Below, piece after piece: positions 44,340 through 54,385 of a DNA stretch of 64,000 nt. Each line of letters starts with the position of its first letter. The first letter of the stretch is position 1. This DNA comes from Oceanospirillaceae bacterium (GTDB lineage: Bacteria; Pseudomonadota; Gammaproteobacteria; Pseudomonadales; Balneatricaceae): positions 1 to 64,000 of the forward strand of contig JABXIM010000114.1 of NCBI GenBank assembly GCA_013373085.1, in the 5' to 3' direction. The notes beneath the pieces are model-generated. The model worked only from the letters and a program-made list of their open reading frames with translations, was not told where the DNA came from and did no database searches. The translations under genes were made by a program, and so were the position numbers.

Positions 44340-46342
44340 GCCGTACTTTCCTGTGTCTGGGCCTGTGCCTTCATTCCACCCTGCGCCTGCGCGCGCCGGG
44401 CTTCACGCCGCGCCTGCTTGCGGTAGCGGGGATCGCTGGCCGCCAGCAGTCCGCCCACCGTCATCAGCAGGCCGCCGAGCCAGATCCAGCGCACGTACGG
44501 CTTGTACTGCACGCGGATCGCCCAGGCCCCGTCGCCCAGCGACTCGCCCATGGCGACATAGAGGTCGCGGGTGAAACCGGGATCGATGGCGGCTTCCGTC
44601 ATGACATTGCCGCGGGCGTTGTAGAAACGCTTCTCGGGATACATTTCGGTGTACATTGCATCGTTTCGCAGCACCCGGATGCGGGCCTTGTCGGAGACGA
44701 AGTTGGGGCCCTTGTGCTCGCGCACACCGTCGTAGACGAAGGTATAAGGGCCGAACTGTATGCTGTCGCCCGGCGCCATGCGCAGATCGCGCGCATCGCT
44801 GTACACCGAGACCATGGTGATACCGACGATGGTTACGGCCACGCCGATATGGGCCAGCTGCATCGCCCAGTAGCTGCGCGCCAGGCTGCGCAGCCCCTCG
44901 ATCGGATTGGACTTGTTGCGCACCTTGCTGAGCAGGTCACGCAGCTGGCTGAAGAACACCCAGGCCGCCAGCATGATCGCCAGCGCGACGCGAATATCAT
45001 AGGCCTCGCCCGCCAGCACCGGCACCGCCAGGCCGGTCAACACCGACAGTACTGCCGGTAACCAGAGCTTTGCCACCAGCTGGCTGACCCGGGTCTGCTT
45101 CCAGCGCGCCACGGTGCCGAGACCGAGGAAGATGATCATCACCGACATCAGCGGGATGAACAGGCTGTTGAAATACGGCGGCCCCACCGAAATCTTGCCG
45201 AGATTCAGCGCATCCATCAGCAGCGGGTAGAGCGTGCCGAGCAGCACCATCAGACACACCACCACCAGTACGATGTTGTTGATCAGCAACATGGTCTCAC
45301 GCGACAGCAGCGAGAAGCTCGACTCGCTTTTCACATGACCGGCCCGCAGCGCATAGAGCAGCAGCGAACCGCCGATACTGATACCGAGCAGCGCCAGTAC
45401 GAAATAGCCGCGCGCCGGGTCGGTGGCGAAGGCGTGCACCGAGGTCAACACGCCGGAACGCACCAGGAAGGTTCCGAGCAGGCTCAGCGAGAAGGCGAAG
45501 ATCGCCAGCAGGACCGTCCAGCTTTTGAACACGCCGCGCTTTTCGGTGACGATCAGACTGTGTACCAGCGCAGTGCCGATGAGCCAGGGCATGAAGGAGG
45601 CGTTCTCCACCGGATCCCAGAACCACCAGCCGCCCCAGCCAAGCTCGTAATAGGCCCACCAGCTGCCCAGCGCAATGCCCAGCGTCAGGAAGGCCCAGGC
45701 GACCACCGTCCAGGGGCGCGACCAGCGCGCCCAGGCCGCATCGAGGCGACCGCTCAGCAGTGCCGCGATGGCGAAGGCGAAGGCGACGGAGAAACCGACA
45801 TAGCCCATGTACAGCATCGGTGGGTGCACGATCAGGCCGAAGTCCTGCAGCAGCGGGTTGAGGTCGCCGCCCTCGGCCGGCGAGTTCGGCAGCAGGCGCT
45901 CGAACGGGCTCGACGTCAGCAGCGTGAAGAGGATGAAGCCAACGGCGATCATGCCCATCACGCTCAGCACCCGGGCGACGATATCCAGCGGCAGGTCCTC
46001 GCTCTTGGCCGCGACCGCCCAGGTCCAGCCGCCGAGGATCAGCACCCACAGCAGCAGCGAGCCTTCATGGCCACCCCAGACGGCACTGAACTTGTAGTAA
46101 TACGGCAGCGCGGTATTGGAGTTGCCGGCGACGTAGGCCACCGAGAAGTCGTCGGTCAGGAACGACTGCACCAGGCAGGCCATGCTGACCGCCAGAAACA
46201 GGAATTTTGCCCGCGCCAACGGCCGTGCGTAGCTCATCCACAGGCGGTTGCCGGTCGTGGCGCCGGCCAGCGGCACCACCGCCAGCAGCGCGGCCAGGCA
46301 GAGCGCCAGGATAAGCGAGTACTCGCCAAGTTCCGGGATCAT
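44336..46342 (-). CDS. ccmF: Heme lyase CcmF
   Basis: [41 protein letters not shown]. Confidence 0.98.
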   Translation of the reverse strand: MIPELGEYSLILALCLAALLAVVPLAGATTGNRLWMSYARPLARAKFLFLAVSMACLVQSFLTDDFSVAYVAGNSNTALPYYYKFSAVWGGHEGSLLLWVLILGGWTWAVAAKSEDLPLDIVARVLSVMGMIAVGFILFTLLTSSPFERLLPNSPAEGGDLNPLLQDFGLIVHPPMLYMGYVGFSVAFAFAIAALLSGRLDAAWARWSRPWTVVAWAFLTLGIALGSWWAYYELGWGGWWFWDPVENASFMPWLIGTALVHSLIVTEKRGVFKSWTVLLAIFAFSLSLLGTFLVRSGVLTSVHAFATDPARGYFVLALLGISIGGSLLLYALRAGHVKSESSFSLLSRETMLLINNIVLVVVCLMVLLGTLYPLLMDALNLGKISVGPPYFNSLFIPLMSVMIIFLGLGTVARWKQTRVSQLVAKLWLPAVLSVLTGLAVPVLAGEAYDIRVALAIMLAAWVFFSQLRDLLSKVRNKSNPIEGLRSLARSYWAMQLAHIGVAVTIVGITMVSVYSDARDLRMAPGDSIQFGPYTFVYDGVREHKGPNFVSDKARIRVLRNDAMYTEMYPEKRFYNARGNVMTEAAIDPGFTRDLYVAMGESLGDGAWAIRVQYKPYVRWIWLGGLLMTVGGLLAASDPRYRKQARREARRAQAQGGMKAQAQTQESTA

Positions 46343-46800
46343 TTGTTGAATACCTCCGCTTCCGGCGTCGGCATCTTGCCCGAGGCCTGCAGCGCTTCGG
46401 CCACTTCCGGCGGCATGTAGTTCTCGTCATGCTTGGCCAGCACCTCGACGGCCTGGAACACGCCGTTGCCGTCAAGCGATCCCTGGGCGACGATGCCCTG
46501 ACCTTCACGGAACAGGTCCGGCAGGATACCGGTGTATTCGACCGGCACCGTCTCACCGTAATCGGTCAGTTCGAAGCGCACCTGGAGGGAATCCGTGGAA
46601 CGCTCGACACTGCCCTCTACCACCATGCCGCCAGCACGAATCCGGGTATCGGTCGGGGCCTCGCCCTGGGCGATCTGCGTCGGCGAGTAGAAGAGGTTGA
46701 TGTTCTGGCTGAGCGCGAAAAGGGTCAGGCCAACGGCAACCGACACACCAACCAGGATGGCCAGCACGATCACCAGGCGTTGCTTGCGTTTGGGGGTCAT
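46339..46800 (-). CDS. ccmE: Heme chaperone CcmE
   Basis: [30 protein letters not shown]...; [13 protein letters not shown]. Confidence 0.97.
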   Translation of the reverse strand: MTPKRKQRLVIVLAILVGVSVAVGLTLFALSQNINLFYSPTQIAQGEAPTDTRIRAGGMVVEGSVERSTDSLQVRFELTDYGETVPVEYTGILPDLFREGQGIVAQGSLDGNGVFQAVEVLAKHDENYMPPEVAEALQASGKMPTPEAEVFNK

Positions 46801-46982
46801 GACAACTTCTTCTCCCGTCGCAGGCGGCGCGACTGTTCAGTGAAAAACTGCCGGGTCATGCGCAACGGCTGCAGCACATTGAGCACCAGGATCACCAGCG
46901 CGATACCATAGGCCAGCCAGACATAGAGCCCGTGACCTCCCATCGCCAGAAAATCGGCCAGACTTTCGAACTTCACCTTCAC
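46797..46982 (-). CDS. ccmD: Heme exporter protein CcmD
   Basis: [40 protein letters not shown] start probable. Confidence 0.9.
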   Translation of the reverse strand: MKVKFESLADFLAMGGHGLYVWLAYGIALVILVLNVLQPLRMTRQFFTEQSRRLRREKKLS

Positions 46983-47000
46983 CTCGGCTCCAGAAAAAAA

Positions 47001-47025
47001 ATCGCGGCGGGGCGCCGCTCCCACA
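47001..47025 (-). repeat. REP-like element between ccmC and ccmD
   Basis: Reverse strand TGTGGGAGCGGCGCCCCGCCGCGAT. Confidence 0.75.
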
Positions 47026-47051
47026 GGGGGGCTCCCACCGGTACCAAACCT

Positions 47052-47807
47052 CTATCGCTGCTCGACCAGCTCCCGCACCCAGCCGCTGCGGCGTTCGCGC
47101 CCCAGGATCTCGTGGCGCAGGCGCAGCATCAGCGTGACGGCGAAAAAGCAGTAGAAGCCGAGCACCATCACCAGCAATGGCACCCACATTTCCGCCGGCA
47201 TCGCCGGGCGCTCGGTCAGTTTGAACGTCGCCGGCTGGTGCAGGGTGTTCCACCACTCCACCGAATACTTGATGATCGGGATATTCACCAGCCCCACCAG
47301 CGCCAGAACCGCGGTGGACTGGGCCGCAGTAGTGGCATCTTCGATCGCCGCATGCAGCGCCATGATGCCGAAATAGAGGAACAGCAGGATCAGCATCGAC
47401 GTCAGCCGCGCGTCCCAGACCCACCAGGACCCCCAGGTCGGCTTGCCCCAGATGGCACCGGTCGCCAGCGCCAGCAACGCCATCGACGCGCCGATCGGGG
47501 CGCAGGACTTGGCCACCATATCGGCGACCTTCATTTTCCAGATCAGCCCGATGGCCCCGGCGATCGCCATCAGCATGTAGCAGGACTGCGCCAGGATCGC
47601 CGACGGTACATGGATATAGATGATGCGGAAGCTGTTGCCCTGCTGGTAGTCAGCCGGCGCGAACAGCAGCGCCCAGACGGTTCCACCCAGCAACAGCGCC
47701 AGCGCAAGCGGCGCGAATATCGGCAGCAACTTGCCGGTGATGCCGTAACACCAGCGCGGCGAGGCCAGCTGGTAGAACCAGCGCGGCATCCATTTCTTTT
47801 CAGCCAT
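47052..47807 (-). CDS. ccmC: Heme ABC transporter permease CcmC
   Basis: KPTWGSWWVWDARLTSMLILLFLYFG WWD motif. Confidence 0.97.
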   Translation of the reverse strand: MAEKKWMPRWFYQLASPRWCYGITGKLLPIFAPLALALLLGGTVWALLFAPADYQQGNSFRIIYIHVPSAILAQSCYMLMAIAGAIGLIWKMKVADMVAKSCAPIGASMALLALATGAIWGKPTWGSWWVWDARLTSMLILLFLYFGIMALHAAIEDATTAAQSTAVLALVGLVNIPIIKYSVEWWNTLHQPATFKLTERPAMPAEMWVPLLVMVLGFYCFFAVTLMLRLRHEILGRERRSGWVRELVEQR

Positions 47808-47835
47808 AACGATCCGCCTTCAACAAATATGCGGG

Positions 47836-48552
47836 TTAACCACTCACAGAAATTCTCAGTGCCGCTGCAATCGCCAGCGGCGCCAGCACCAGTCCCAGCG
47901 CCAGCATGGCGCCCAGCAGCGCCAGGTATCCCGCCAGCGGCAGGCCGGTCACCGCCGCCTGCACCGCGCCCGAACCGAAGATCAGCACCGGTATGTAAAG
48001 CGGCAGCACCAGCAGCGAAATCAGCATGCCGCCCTTGCGCAGCCCGACGGTGAGCGCCGCGCCGATGGCGCCGATCAGGCTCAGCGTCGGCGTGCCGAGC
48101 AACAGGCTCAGCATCAGCCCCGGCATGCCCTCGGACGGCAGGAACAGCATCAAACCGAGCAATGGCGCCATCAGCGTCAGCGGCAACCCGGTCATCACCC
48201 AGTGCGCCGTCACCCGCGCCAGCACCACCAGTATCAGCGGCTGCGGACTCAGCAATGCCTGCTCCAGAGTGCCGTCCTCGTAGTCGGCGCGAAACAGGCT
48301 GTCCATCGACAGCAGCGTCGCCAGCAGGGCGGCCACCCACACCAGTCCCGGCGCCAGTTCGGCCAGGAATGTCGGTTCCGGACTCACGCCGAGGGGAAAC
48401 AGCGTCGCCACCATCAGGAAAAACACCAGCGGATTGACCAGATCCCGGCGGTTGCGAAACGCCAGCAGCAGATCCCGTTTCAGCGCAGCGCGAAAGGTAC
48501 CCGGACGCCGACGATCCTGGGTGGCCGGCTTGTTAGTCGCCATCTCGCTCAT
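47836..48552 (-). CDS. ccmB: Heme exporter protein CcmB
   Basis: FRAALKRDLLLAFRNRRDLVNPLVFFLMVATLFPLGVSPE; overlaps ccmA. Confidence 0.96.
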   Translation of the reverse strand: MSEMATNKPATQDRRRPGTFRAALKRDLLLAFRNRRDLVNPLVFFLMVATLFPLGVSPEPTFLAELAPGLVWVAALLATLLSMDSLFRADYEDGTLEQALLSPQPLILVVLARVTAHWVMTGLPLTLMAPLLGLMLFLPSEGMPGLMLSLLLGTPTLSLIGAIGAALTVGLRKGGMLISLLVLPLYIPVLIFGSGAVQAAVTGLPLAGYLALLGAMLALGLVLAPLAIAAALRISVSG

Positions 48553-49184
48553 GAAGTTCCGGCCCTGTCGTCGAGATTGATGCGCCGCAGCCCCGCCAGC
48601 GTCAGCTCATGATGCGTGGTCAGGACCACGGCGCCGCCCCGGGCGGCGTGGTTCAGGATCAGTTGCTCCTTTTCCGCCACCCCTTTCTTGTCGATCGCGG
48701 TGAACGGCTCGTCGAGAATCCACAGCGGCGCCCTGCTGAGGTACAGCCGCGCCAGGCTGACACGGCGATGCTGCCCGGCCGAAAGATTGTGGCAGGGAAC
48801 GTCCTCGTAGCCGGCAAGTCCGACCCGCGACAGGGCGTCGGCAATGCCGTCGACGTCGATATCCGGATGCAGTGCGGCGTACCAGTTCAGGTTTTCCTCC
48901 GGCGTCAGCGTCGCCTTGACCCCCGGCTGATGGCCGAAATACAGCAGCGATGCGCGGAAATCCTGCATCGCCTCGTCCAGCGGCTCGCCGCGCCAGGCGA
49001 TGTCGCCCTCGAAATTGCGTGACAGGCCGCTGAGTATCCGCAACAGCGTGGTTTTGCCGCTGCCGTTCTGGCCTTCGATCTGCAAAACTTCGCCCGCATG
49101 CACCTCGAAGGAAAGGCCGTCGAACAGGATACGGTCGTCCCGCTCGCAGAACAGCTTTTCGACTTTCAACAATGCTTCGGCCAA
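48549..49184 (-). CDS. ccmA: Heme exporter ATPase CcmA
   Basis: IEGQNGSGKTTLLRILSGL; LSAGQHRRVSLARL; LWILDEPFTAID. Confidence 0.97.
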   Translation of the reverse strand: MAEALLKVEKLFCERDDRILFDGLSFEVHAGEVLQIEGQNGSGKTTLLRILSGLSRNFEGDIAWRGEPLDEAMQDFRASLLYFGHQPGVKATLTPEENLNWYAALHPDIDVDGIADALSRVGLAGYEDVPCHNLSAGQHRRVSLARLYLSRAPLWILDEPFTAIDKKGVAEKEQLILNHAARGGAVVLTTHHELTLAGLRRINLDDRAGTS

Positions 49185-49307
49185 CCCGGAACCCTCAATT
49201 GCCTAGCTGCCGGGTTATACTCAGGAGAACCCGTGCACAAAGCTCGCCATTATAGAGGAACCTGCGAGCAGGTCCCAATGGTTCTCTGCGGGTCCTGAAG
49301 CGATACT

Positions 49308-50459
49308 TTGGAGCTGTTCTTGATCCCCACTTTCGTACCACAACTGACGGCACAGGCTACGCCCGAGGGCCGACAGCCGCTTCAGCAGTTGCTGCCCGCC
49401 GGACAGATGATGCTCGGCCGCGTGATGCAACTGGGCCAGGCGACCGCGGGGAACCAGGGCTTTCGTATCCAGGTGCTCGTGGGCACCCGCGCGCTGACGC
49501 TCGACATTCCCCGCCCCATTGCACCCGGCACCGAGATCCAGATACGGCGCGAGCCCGGCGGGCAGATCAGCATCGGCCTGCCGGCCGCGACGACTGCCAA
49601 AACCGGAGTCTCAGCGCCGCCAGCCGCGGCCGTCGCTGTCGGGAGCACTGCCTCTGCCCCGCTCGACAATGCGCTGCGCGCCAGCCTGCCGAATCAGCAG
49701 TCCTCTGGCGAGGTACTGAAGCGGCTCTCCGCCATGCCCCTGCCAACCACGACCGCCGGGCAGCAGGTCGGCCAGCTGATTCAGTCGCTGCTGCAGCACC
49801 TGTTGATCCGGCCCGGCCAGCGCGATGCCGCCGCGGTTCGTCGCAACGTGGAACTGGGCGGTTTTTTCAGCGAGGCACGACTTGCCGAGGCGCTGAAAGA
49901 GGGCCTGCCCCCGGCGCCGGATCTCAAATCACGACTCGGTCAGCTGCAGCGGCTCAGCGAGCAACTGCCGCCCGAAGCCCGGGAGCAGATGCAGAAACTG
50001 ACCGAGGCGCTGCTGGCCCGGGTGACGACGCAGCAACTGAGCAGCGCGCAGCACAAGCCGGAGCTCGCCGATGGCGGCAGTGAGCGGCAGTTCCGGCTGG
50101 ATCTGCCGGTACTTGTCGACGGGCGCTACGAGACGGTCGGCCTGGATGTCAGACGCAGGCGTCCTGCACCGGATTCGGACCCGCTGCAGGGTTGCTGGAC
50201 TGTCCGGCTGCATTTCGACCTGGACGACGGTCTGGGGTCTCTCGATGCCGACATTCGCCTCGGTGACGACGGCCGGCTGAGTGCACAATTCTGGGCTGCG
50301 GAGCGCGAAGCCGCGCGCCAGGTCGAGGCCGGGCTCGGAGCCCTCACCACAACCCTCGAACGCCAGGGGATCAGTGTCGACCGCCTTCACTGCCGGCATG
50401 GGGTGCCCGCTGCAGCTGACAGCGGTATCCGGCGACGACTCATCGATCTGCGTACATGA
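49308..50459 (+). CDS. Flagellar hook-length control protein FliK-like
   Basis: 383 aa, TTG start, C-terminal FliK-like region, directly followed by FlhB C-terminal-like ORF and flagellar/chemotaxis genes. Confidence 0.75.
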   Translation: MELFLIPTFVPQLTAQATPEGRQPLQQLLPAGQMMLGRVMQLGQATAGNQGFRIQVLVGTRALTLDIPRPIAPGTEIQIRREPGGQISIGLPAATTAKTGVSAPPAAAVAVGSTASAPLDNALRASLPNQQSSGEVLKRLSAMPLPTTTAGQQVGQLIQSLLQHLLIRPGQRDAAAVRRNVELGGFFSEARLAEALKEGLPPAPDLKSRLGQLQRLSEQLPPEAREQMQKLTEALLARVTTQQLSSAQHKPELADGGSERQFRLDLPVLVDGRYETVGLDVRRRRPAPDSDPLQGCWTVRLHFDLDDGLGSLDADIRLGDDGRLSAQFWAAEREAARQVEAGLGALTTTLERQGISVDRLHCRHGVPAAADSGIRRRLIDLRT

Positions 50460-50725
50460 ACGACAACGACCCGAACAAAAGCGCCATCGCGCTTGGCTAC
50501 GCGGCGGACAGGCACAATGCACCGACATTGGTTGCGAAAGGCCGCGGCCTGATCGCAGAGCAGATCATCGCCCTGGCGAACGAGCACGAGGTCCATATTC
50601 ACCAGAGCCCCGAGCTGGTCGATGTCCTGATACGCCTGGAACTGGGCGAGGAGATTCCCGAAGCGCTTTACGTCGCCATCGCCGAGGTGATCGCCTTCGC
50701 CTATGGATTGAAGGCAACGGACTGA
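50456..50725 (+). CDS. FlhB C-terminal-domain-like protein (FhlB / EscU-YscU type)
   Basis: SAIALGYAADRHNAPTLVAKGRGLIAEQIIALANEHEVHIHQSPELVDVLIRLELGEEIPEALYVAIAEVIAFAY. Confidence 0.85.
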   Translation: MNDNDPNKSAIALGYAADRHNAPTLVAKGRGLIAEQIIALANEHEVHIHQSPELVDVLIRLELGEEIPEALYVAIAEVIAFAYGLKATD

Positions 50726-50754
50726 AGGCAAGCAAGTTTTAGGGGGGCTGTGTG

Positions 50755-50837
50755 ACGGTGCGGTGCGCTTCGCTTACCAGCACCCTACACAGGTTTCGGC
50801 CACGTAGGGTGCCGGTGAGTGCAACGAACCGCACCGT
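50755..50837. repeat. Large imperfect inverted repeat built from two copies of a dispersed intergenic element
   Basis: ACGGTGCGGTGCGCTTCGCTTACCAGCACCCTAC (50755-50788) and GTAGGGTGCCGGTGAGTGCAACGAACCGCACCGT (50804-50837). Confidence 0.75.
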
Positions 50838-50843
50838 CCATAA

Positions 50844-51257
50844 TTATTGCTTGGAATGGTGGCCGAGGGTCTCGGTGGCCTGCAGCTCGCGATGCAGCAG
50901 CGCCATCAGTTCGGCTTCGGGGCGACCGATGCCACAGCTCCTGACCAGGTCGTCGACGTCGGCGCCCATCTCCATCAGGCGGGTGGCCTGGTTGTAGGCG
51001 AGCACGCCCGGATCCCGGTTTTCCAGTTCCTGCTGCTTTTCGGCGGTGAGATTGAGCTTTTGCTCGATCTCAACCATGCGGCGACCCACGCCGATCGAAC
51101 CGCTGGTCATCGAACGGATTTCGTTGCGCAGTACGTTCACCATAGCCTGCTGCTGGCGTTCGTACTGTCGCATGCGCCGATACAGCAACGCGCAGGCAGC
51201 GACAGTGGTCAGCGCCAGCAACAGACAGATAATAAGCAGCAGGGTTGTTTCAGACAC
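50844..51257 (-). CDS. DUF2802 family protein
   Basis: VSETTLLLIICLLLALTTVAACALLYRRMRQYERQQQAMVNVLRNEIRSM...; downstream of CheW-like gene; GTG start. Confidence 0.75.
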   Translation of the reverse strand: MSETTLLLIICLLLALTTVAACALLYRRMRQYERQQQAMVNVLRNEIRSMTSGSIGVGRRMVEIEQKLNLTAEKQQELENRDPGVLAYNQATRLMEMGADVDDLVRSCGIGRPEAELMALLHRELQATETLGHHSKQ

Positions 51258-51280
51258 CTTAACGTTCCAGAACCGAAAGG

Positions 51281-51910
51281 CTAGAGAATACCACGGGGAT
51301 CGGCCGAGACCGAGAAGGCATCGTCCAACTGCAACAGCAGCGCCGGGATGTCGATGAGGAAACACCGCTCGGCGCTGCAGGTCCCGAGCAGCCAGGGACG
51401 AGCGGCACGATCACCATTCCAGCTGATCTGGTCGGCTTTCAGGTTCAGCGACTGCAGCAACTCGTCGCAGGCCAGCGCCCAATGGCGACCCGGCAGCACC
51501 AGCGCTTCCTCGTAGCGCGCCAGCGCCGGATTGTAGCGCTCCGGAATCAGCCGCAGCGCCGTATCGACGATCCGGACGGGACCGGTGCGCGACTGGTATC
51601 GCCCCAGCATCCAGTCGTGCTCCCGGTCCAACTCCAGCGAAAGCCCCTTCAGATGCTGGACACCTTCCACCTGGTTGAAAGGCACCGCCAGCCGCAGCCC
51701 ATGCATCCGCACCAGCACCGTGTTGACCTCATCGCCCAGCCAGGCCGGCCGGTACACCAGCGTCGGGTTGTCGACCGGCGTGGCGGCGGGAGCCGCGACA
51801 GCCGGGGCTTCCGCCGCTTTGACCGGTTCCGCTTCGGGATCGCACAGCAGCGTATCCAGATAGTCCTGCACCAGCTGTTGCGGGTGCTTATCGGTCTTGT
51901 TCTGGCTCAT
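51281..51910 (-). CDS. CheW-domain protein, ParP-like (extended N-terminus)
   Basis: 209 aa; VLVRMHGLRLAVPFNQVEGVQHLKGLSLE...; adjacent to ParA-like gene. Confidence 0.85.
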   Translation of the reverse strand: MSQNKTDKHPQQLVQDYLDTLLCDPEAEPVKAAEAPAVAAPAATPVDNPTLVYRPAWLGDEVNTVLVRMHGLRLAVPFNQVEGVQHLKGLSLELDREHDWMLGRYQSRTGPVRIVDTALRLIPERYNPALARYEEALVLPGRHWALACDELLQSLNLKADQISWNGDRAARPWLLGTCSAERCFLIDIPALLLQLDDAFSVSADPRGIL

Positions 51911-51913
51911 CGC

Positions 51914-52690
51914 TCAATCCTGCATCTGCCGCGCCAACAACGATCGCAGCAGCTTGGCGTAGGCGGCAACGCCGCGACTGCCCGCATCCAGTCTTGAGGG
52001 CACCAGGCCCTGGACACTGGCATTGCGAAACTTGGTATCGACCGGCACCACGGCGTCGGCGATCTGCGCCGGGTACTCCCGGTGCAGTTCGCGCAGACAG
52101 TTGACCGATGCCTGGGTACGGCGGTCATAGAAGGTCGGTATCAGACTGTACTCGAGTTTGCGTTTGCGCGCCCGGTTGACCATGGCAATGCTGCGAACCA
52201 TCCGCTCCAGCCCCTTCAGCGCCAGGTACTCAGTCTGTACCGGCACCAGCAGATGCTGACAGGCCGCCAGCGCATTGACCATCAGCACCCCGAGCACCGG
52301 CGGGCTGTCGATCAGCACATAATCGAACTCGCCCTCCAGCCGGCGCAGCGCCCGCGCCACCTGCAACCCCATACCCTCCTTGCCGACGGCCCGGCGCTCA
52401 AGCGTCGCCAGCGCCGTGGACGAGGGCAACAGGGCAATCCGCTCATGGCCGGTCGGCAGCAGCAGCGCCTGCAGCCGGTCCCGGTCGGGTGCATCGCCGG
52501 AAAAAAGGTCGAAGGCACTACGTTCCAGCTCATCGGGATCATGACGGAAATAACTGGTCAGCGATCCATGCGGATCCAGGTCGACCGCCAGTACCCGATG
52601 TCCGGCACCGGCCAGCAATCCCGCCAGTGTCACCACTGTCGTGGTTTTACCTACGCCGCCCTTCTGATTGGCGACCGACCACACCCTCAT
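51914..52690 (-). CDS. ParA family ATPase (ParC-like chemotaxis positioning)
   Basis: MRVWSVANQKGGVGKTTTVVTLAGLLA; LIDSPPVLGVLMVNAL. Confidence 0.92.
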   Translation of the reverse strand: MRVWSVANQKGGVGKTTTVVTLAGLLAGAGHRVLAVDLDPHGSLTSYFRHDPDELERSAFDLFSGDAPDRDRLQALLLPTGHERIALLPSSTALATLERRAVGKEGMGLQVARALRRLEGEFDYVLIDSPPVLGVLMVNALAACQHLLVPVQTEYLALKGLERMVRSIAMVNRARKRKLEYSLIPTFYDRRTQASVNCLRELHREYPAQIADAVVPVDTKFRNASVQGLVPSRLDAGSRGVAAYAKLLRSLLARQMQD

Positions 52691-52726
52691 CCGCTCACGA
52701 CCCCCGTGCCAATACCCGTCCCGACA

Positions 52727-53638
52727 TTACTCGGCCTGATCGTCTTCCCGTTCGGCCCGCCGGAACAGAGTGCCGCCCGATTCGGTTTCCACCTGCTCGA
52801 GCGCCGGCTCCGGCGCTTCAGGCTCAGGCTGCAGCAGCTCGCTCACCGTATCGGTGCTGATCTGCTGGCTGCCGAAGGCTTCGACCGCCCGCCGCACCCG
52901 CTGGTCCCGCGAAATCACGATCACCACCCGTCGATTACGGCTGCGACCATCCGCCGAGCGGTTGCTGTAGGCCGGCTGATATTCGCCGTAACCCACAGCC
53001 GCCATGCGCTCGGGCGCCATGCCGTTGAGCGCCAGAATCCGCACCACTGCAGCGGCCCGCGCCGCCGACAGCTCCCAGTTGGACGGGAACTGGTCCGTCT
53101 CGATCGGCTGGTTGTCGGTAAAACCTTCAACGTGAATGGGGTTGTCGAGCCCGATGAGCAGCTTGGCGATATCGCCGAGCAACGCATCGGCTTCTATCTC
53201 GGGCAGGGCGCTGCCGCTGGGAAACAGCTGCGCGGCCCGCAGCTCGATCGATATCCAGAGGTCGTTGCCGTCGATCTTCATCTGTCCGGAATCGATCAGC
53301 GGCGAAAAACGCGTCCGCAGCTGGTCCAGCAAAGCACGCAACTGCGCGGTGTTCTCCGCGTCCGGGGCATCGATCCGGATCGGCGGCGCTTCCGGCACCC
53401 GGTGCGCCCCGACCGGCAGATCCTCCTCGGCCCGCCGCCCGCTATCGCCGGGTGCGCTGCCAGCGCCGTCGAAAACATCGCTCAGGGCTTCCGCCAAGGC
53501 CCGGTACTTCTCCTCGTTCAGGGACGAAATCGCGTACATCACGACGAAGAACGCCAGCAACAGGGTGATGAAATCGGCATAGGAGATCACCCAGCGGTCC
53601 TGGCGGGTGTCATCGGCGGGCGGACGACGGCGCGGCAC
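52727..53638 (-). CDS. motD: Flagellar motor protein MotD (MotB family)
   Basis: WVISYADFITLLLAFFVVMYAISSLNEEKYR; OmpA-like C-terminus. Confidence 0.93.
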   Translation of the reverse strand: MPRRRPPADDTRQDRWVISYADFITLLLAFFVVMYAISSLNEEKYRALAEALSDVFDGAGSAPGDSGRRAEEDLPVGAHRVPEAPPIRIDAPDAENTAQLRALLDQLRTRFSPLIDSGQMKIDGNDLWISIELRAAQLFPSGSALPEIEADALLGDIAKLLIGLDNPIHVEGFTDNQPIETDQFPSNWELSAARAAAVVRILALNGMAPERMAAVGYGEYQPAYSNRSADGRSRNRRVVIVISRDQRVRRAVEAFGSQQISTDTVSELLQPEPEAPEPALEQVETESGGTLFRRAEREDDQAE

Positions 53639-53644
53639 CGGATC

Positions 53645-54385
53645 CTACCCGATGTAGCCCAGCAGTCGCTGGCGTATCAGTTGCGGGCTCTGGCCGTCGG
53701 CGATGGACAGCAGGCCCTCGAGCATCATTTCCTGGTAGCGATAGCGCTCCAGAACCAGATTCTTGATCTTGTTGGCCAGCGGAATCAGCAACAGGTTGGC
53801 GAAACCGACGCCGTAAACGGTGGCGACGAAAGCCGTGGCAATGCCGCTGCCCAGCCCTTCCGGGTCCGCCAGGCTGCTCATCACCTGAATCAGGCCAATC
53901 ACGGCCCCGAGTATGCCGAGCGTCGGCGCGTAACCGCCCATGCTTTCGATCACACGAGCGCCCTGCAGATCCCGCTGCTCCTGGGACACCAGTTGCACTT
54001 CCATCATGGCGCGAATCACCTCGGAGCGCCGGCCGTCGACCAGCAGCTGCAACCCACCCTTAACCACGGGATCCTGTATTCGCGCCACCTCCTTTTCCAG
54101 CGCCAGTAACCCGTTTTTGCGTGCCTGGGCGCACCAGTTGACGACACTCCCGATACCGTCCTCGAAATCATAGCGGGGGCTGCGCACCAGCCAGCGCAGC
54201 AGCTGCAATGCACGACGGAAGTCGTCGGCCGGGGACTGGATCGCCGCCGCGGCCAGGGTACCGCCCAGGACAATCAGCAACGCCGCCGGATTGAACAGCT
54301 GCTGCAGCTGCCCGCCCTCGAGATAGTGTCCGCCGACGACGGCCGCGGCCGCCAGCAACAGCCCCAACAGGCTGAGTCTGTCCAT
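53645..54385 (-). CDS. motC: Flagellar motor stator protein MotC (MotA family)
   Basis: GGYAPTLGILGAVIGLIQVMSSLADPEGLGSGIATAFVATVYGVGFANLL. Confidence 0.93.
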   Translation of the reverse strand: MDRLSLLGLLLAAAAVVGGHYLEGGQLQQLFNPAALLIVLGGTLAAAAIQSPADDFRRALQLLRWLVRSPRYDFEDGIGSVVNWCAQARKNGLLALEKEVARIQDPVVKGGLQLLVDGRRSEVIRAMMEVQLVSQEQRDLQGARVIESMGGYAPTLGILGAVIGLIQVMSSLADPEGLGSGIATAFVATVYGVGFANLLLIPLANKIKNLVLERYRYQEMMLEGLLSIADGQSPQLIRQRLLGYIG

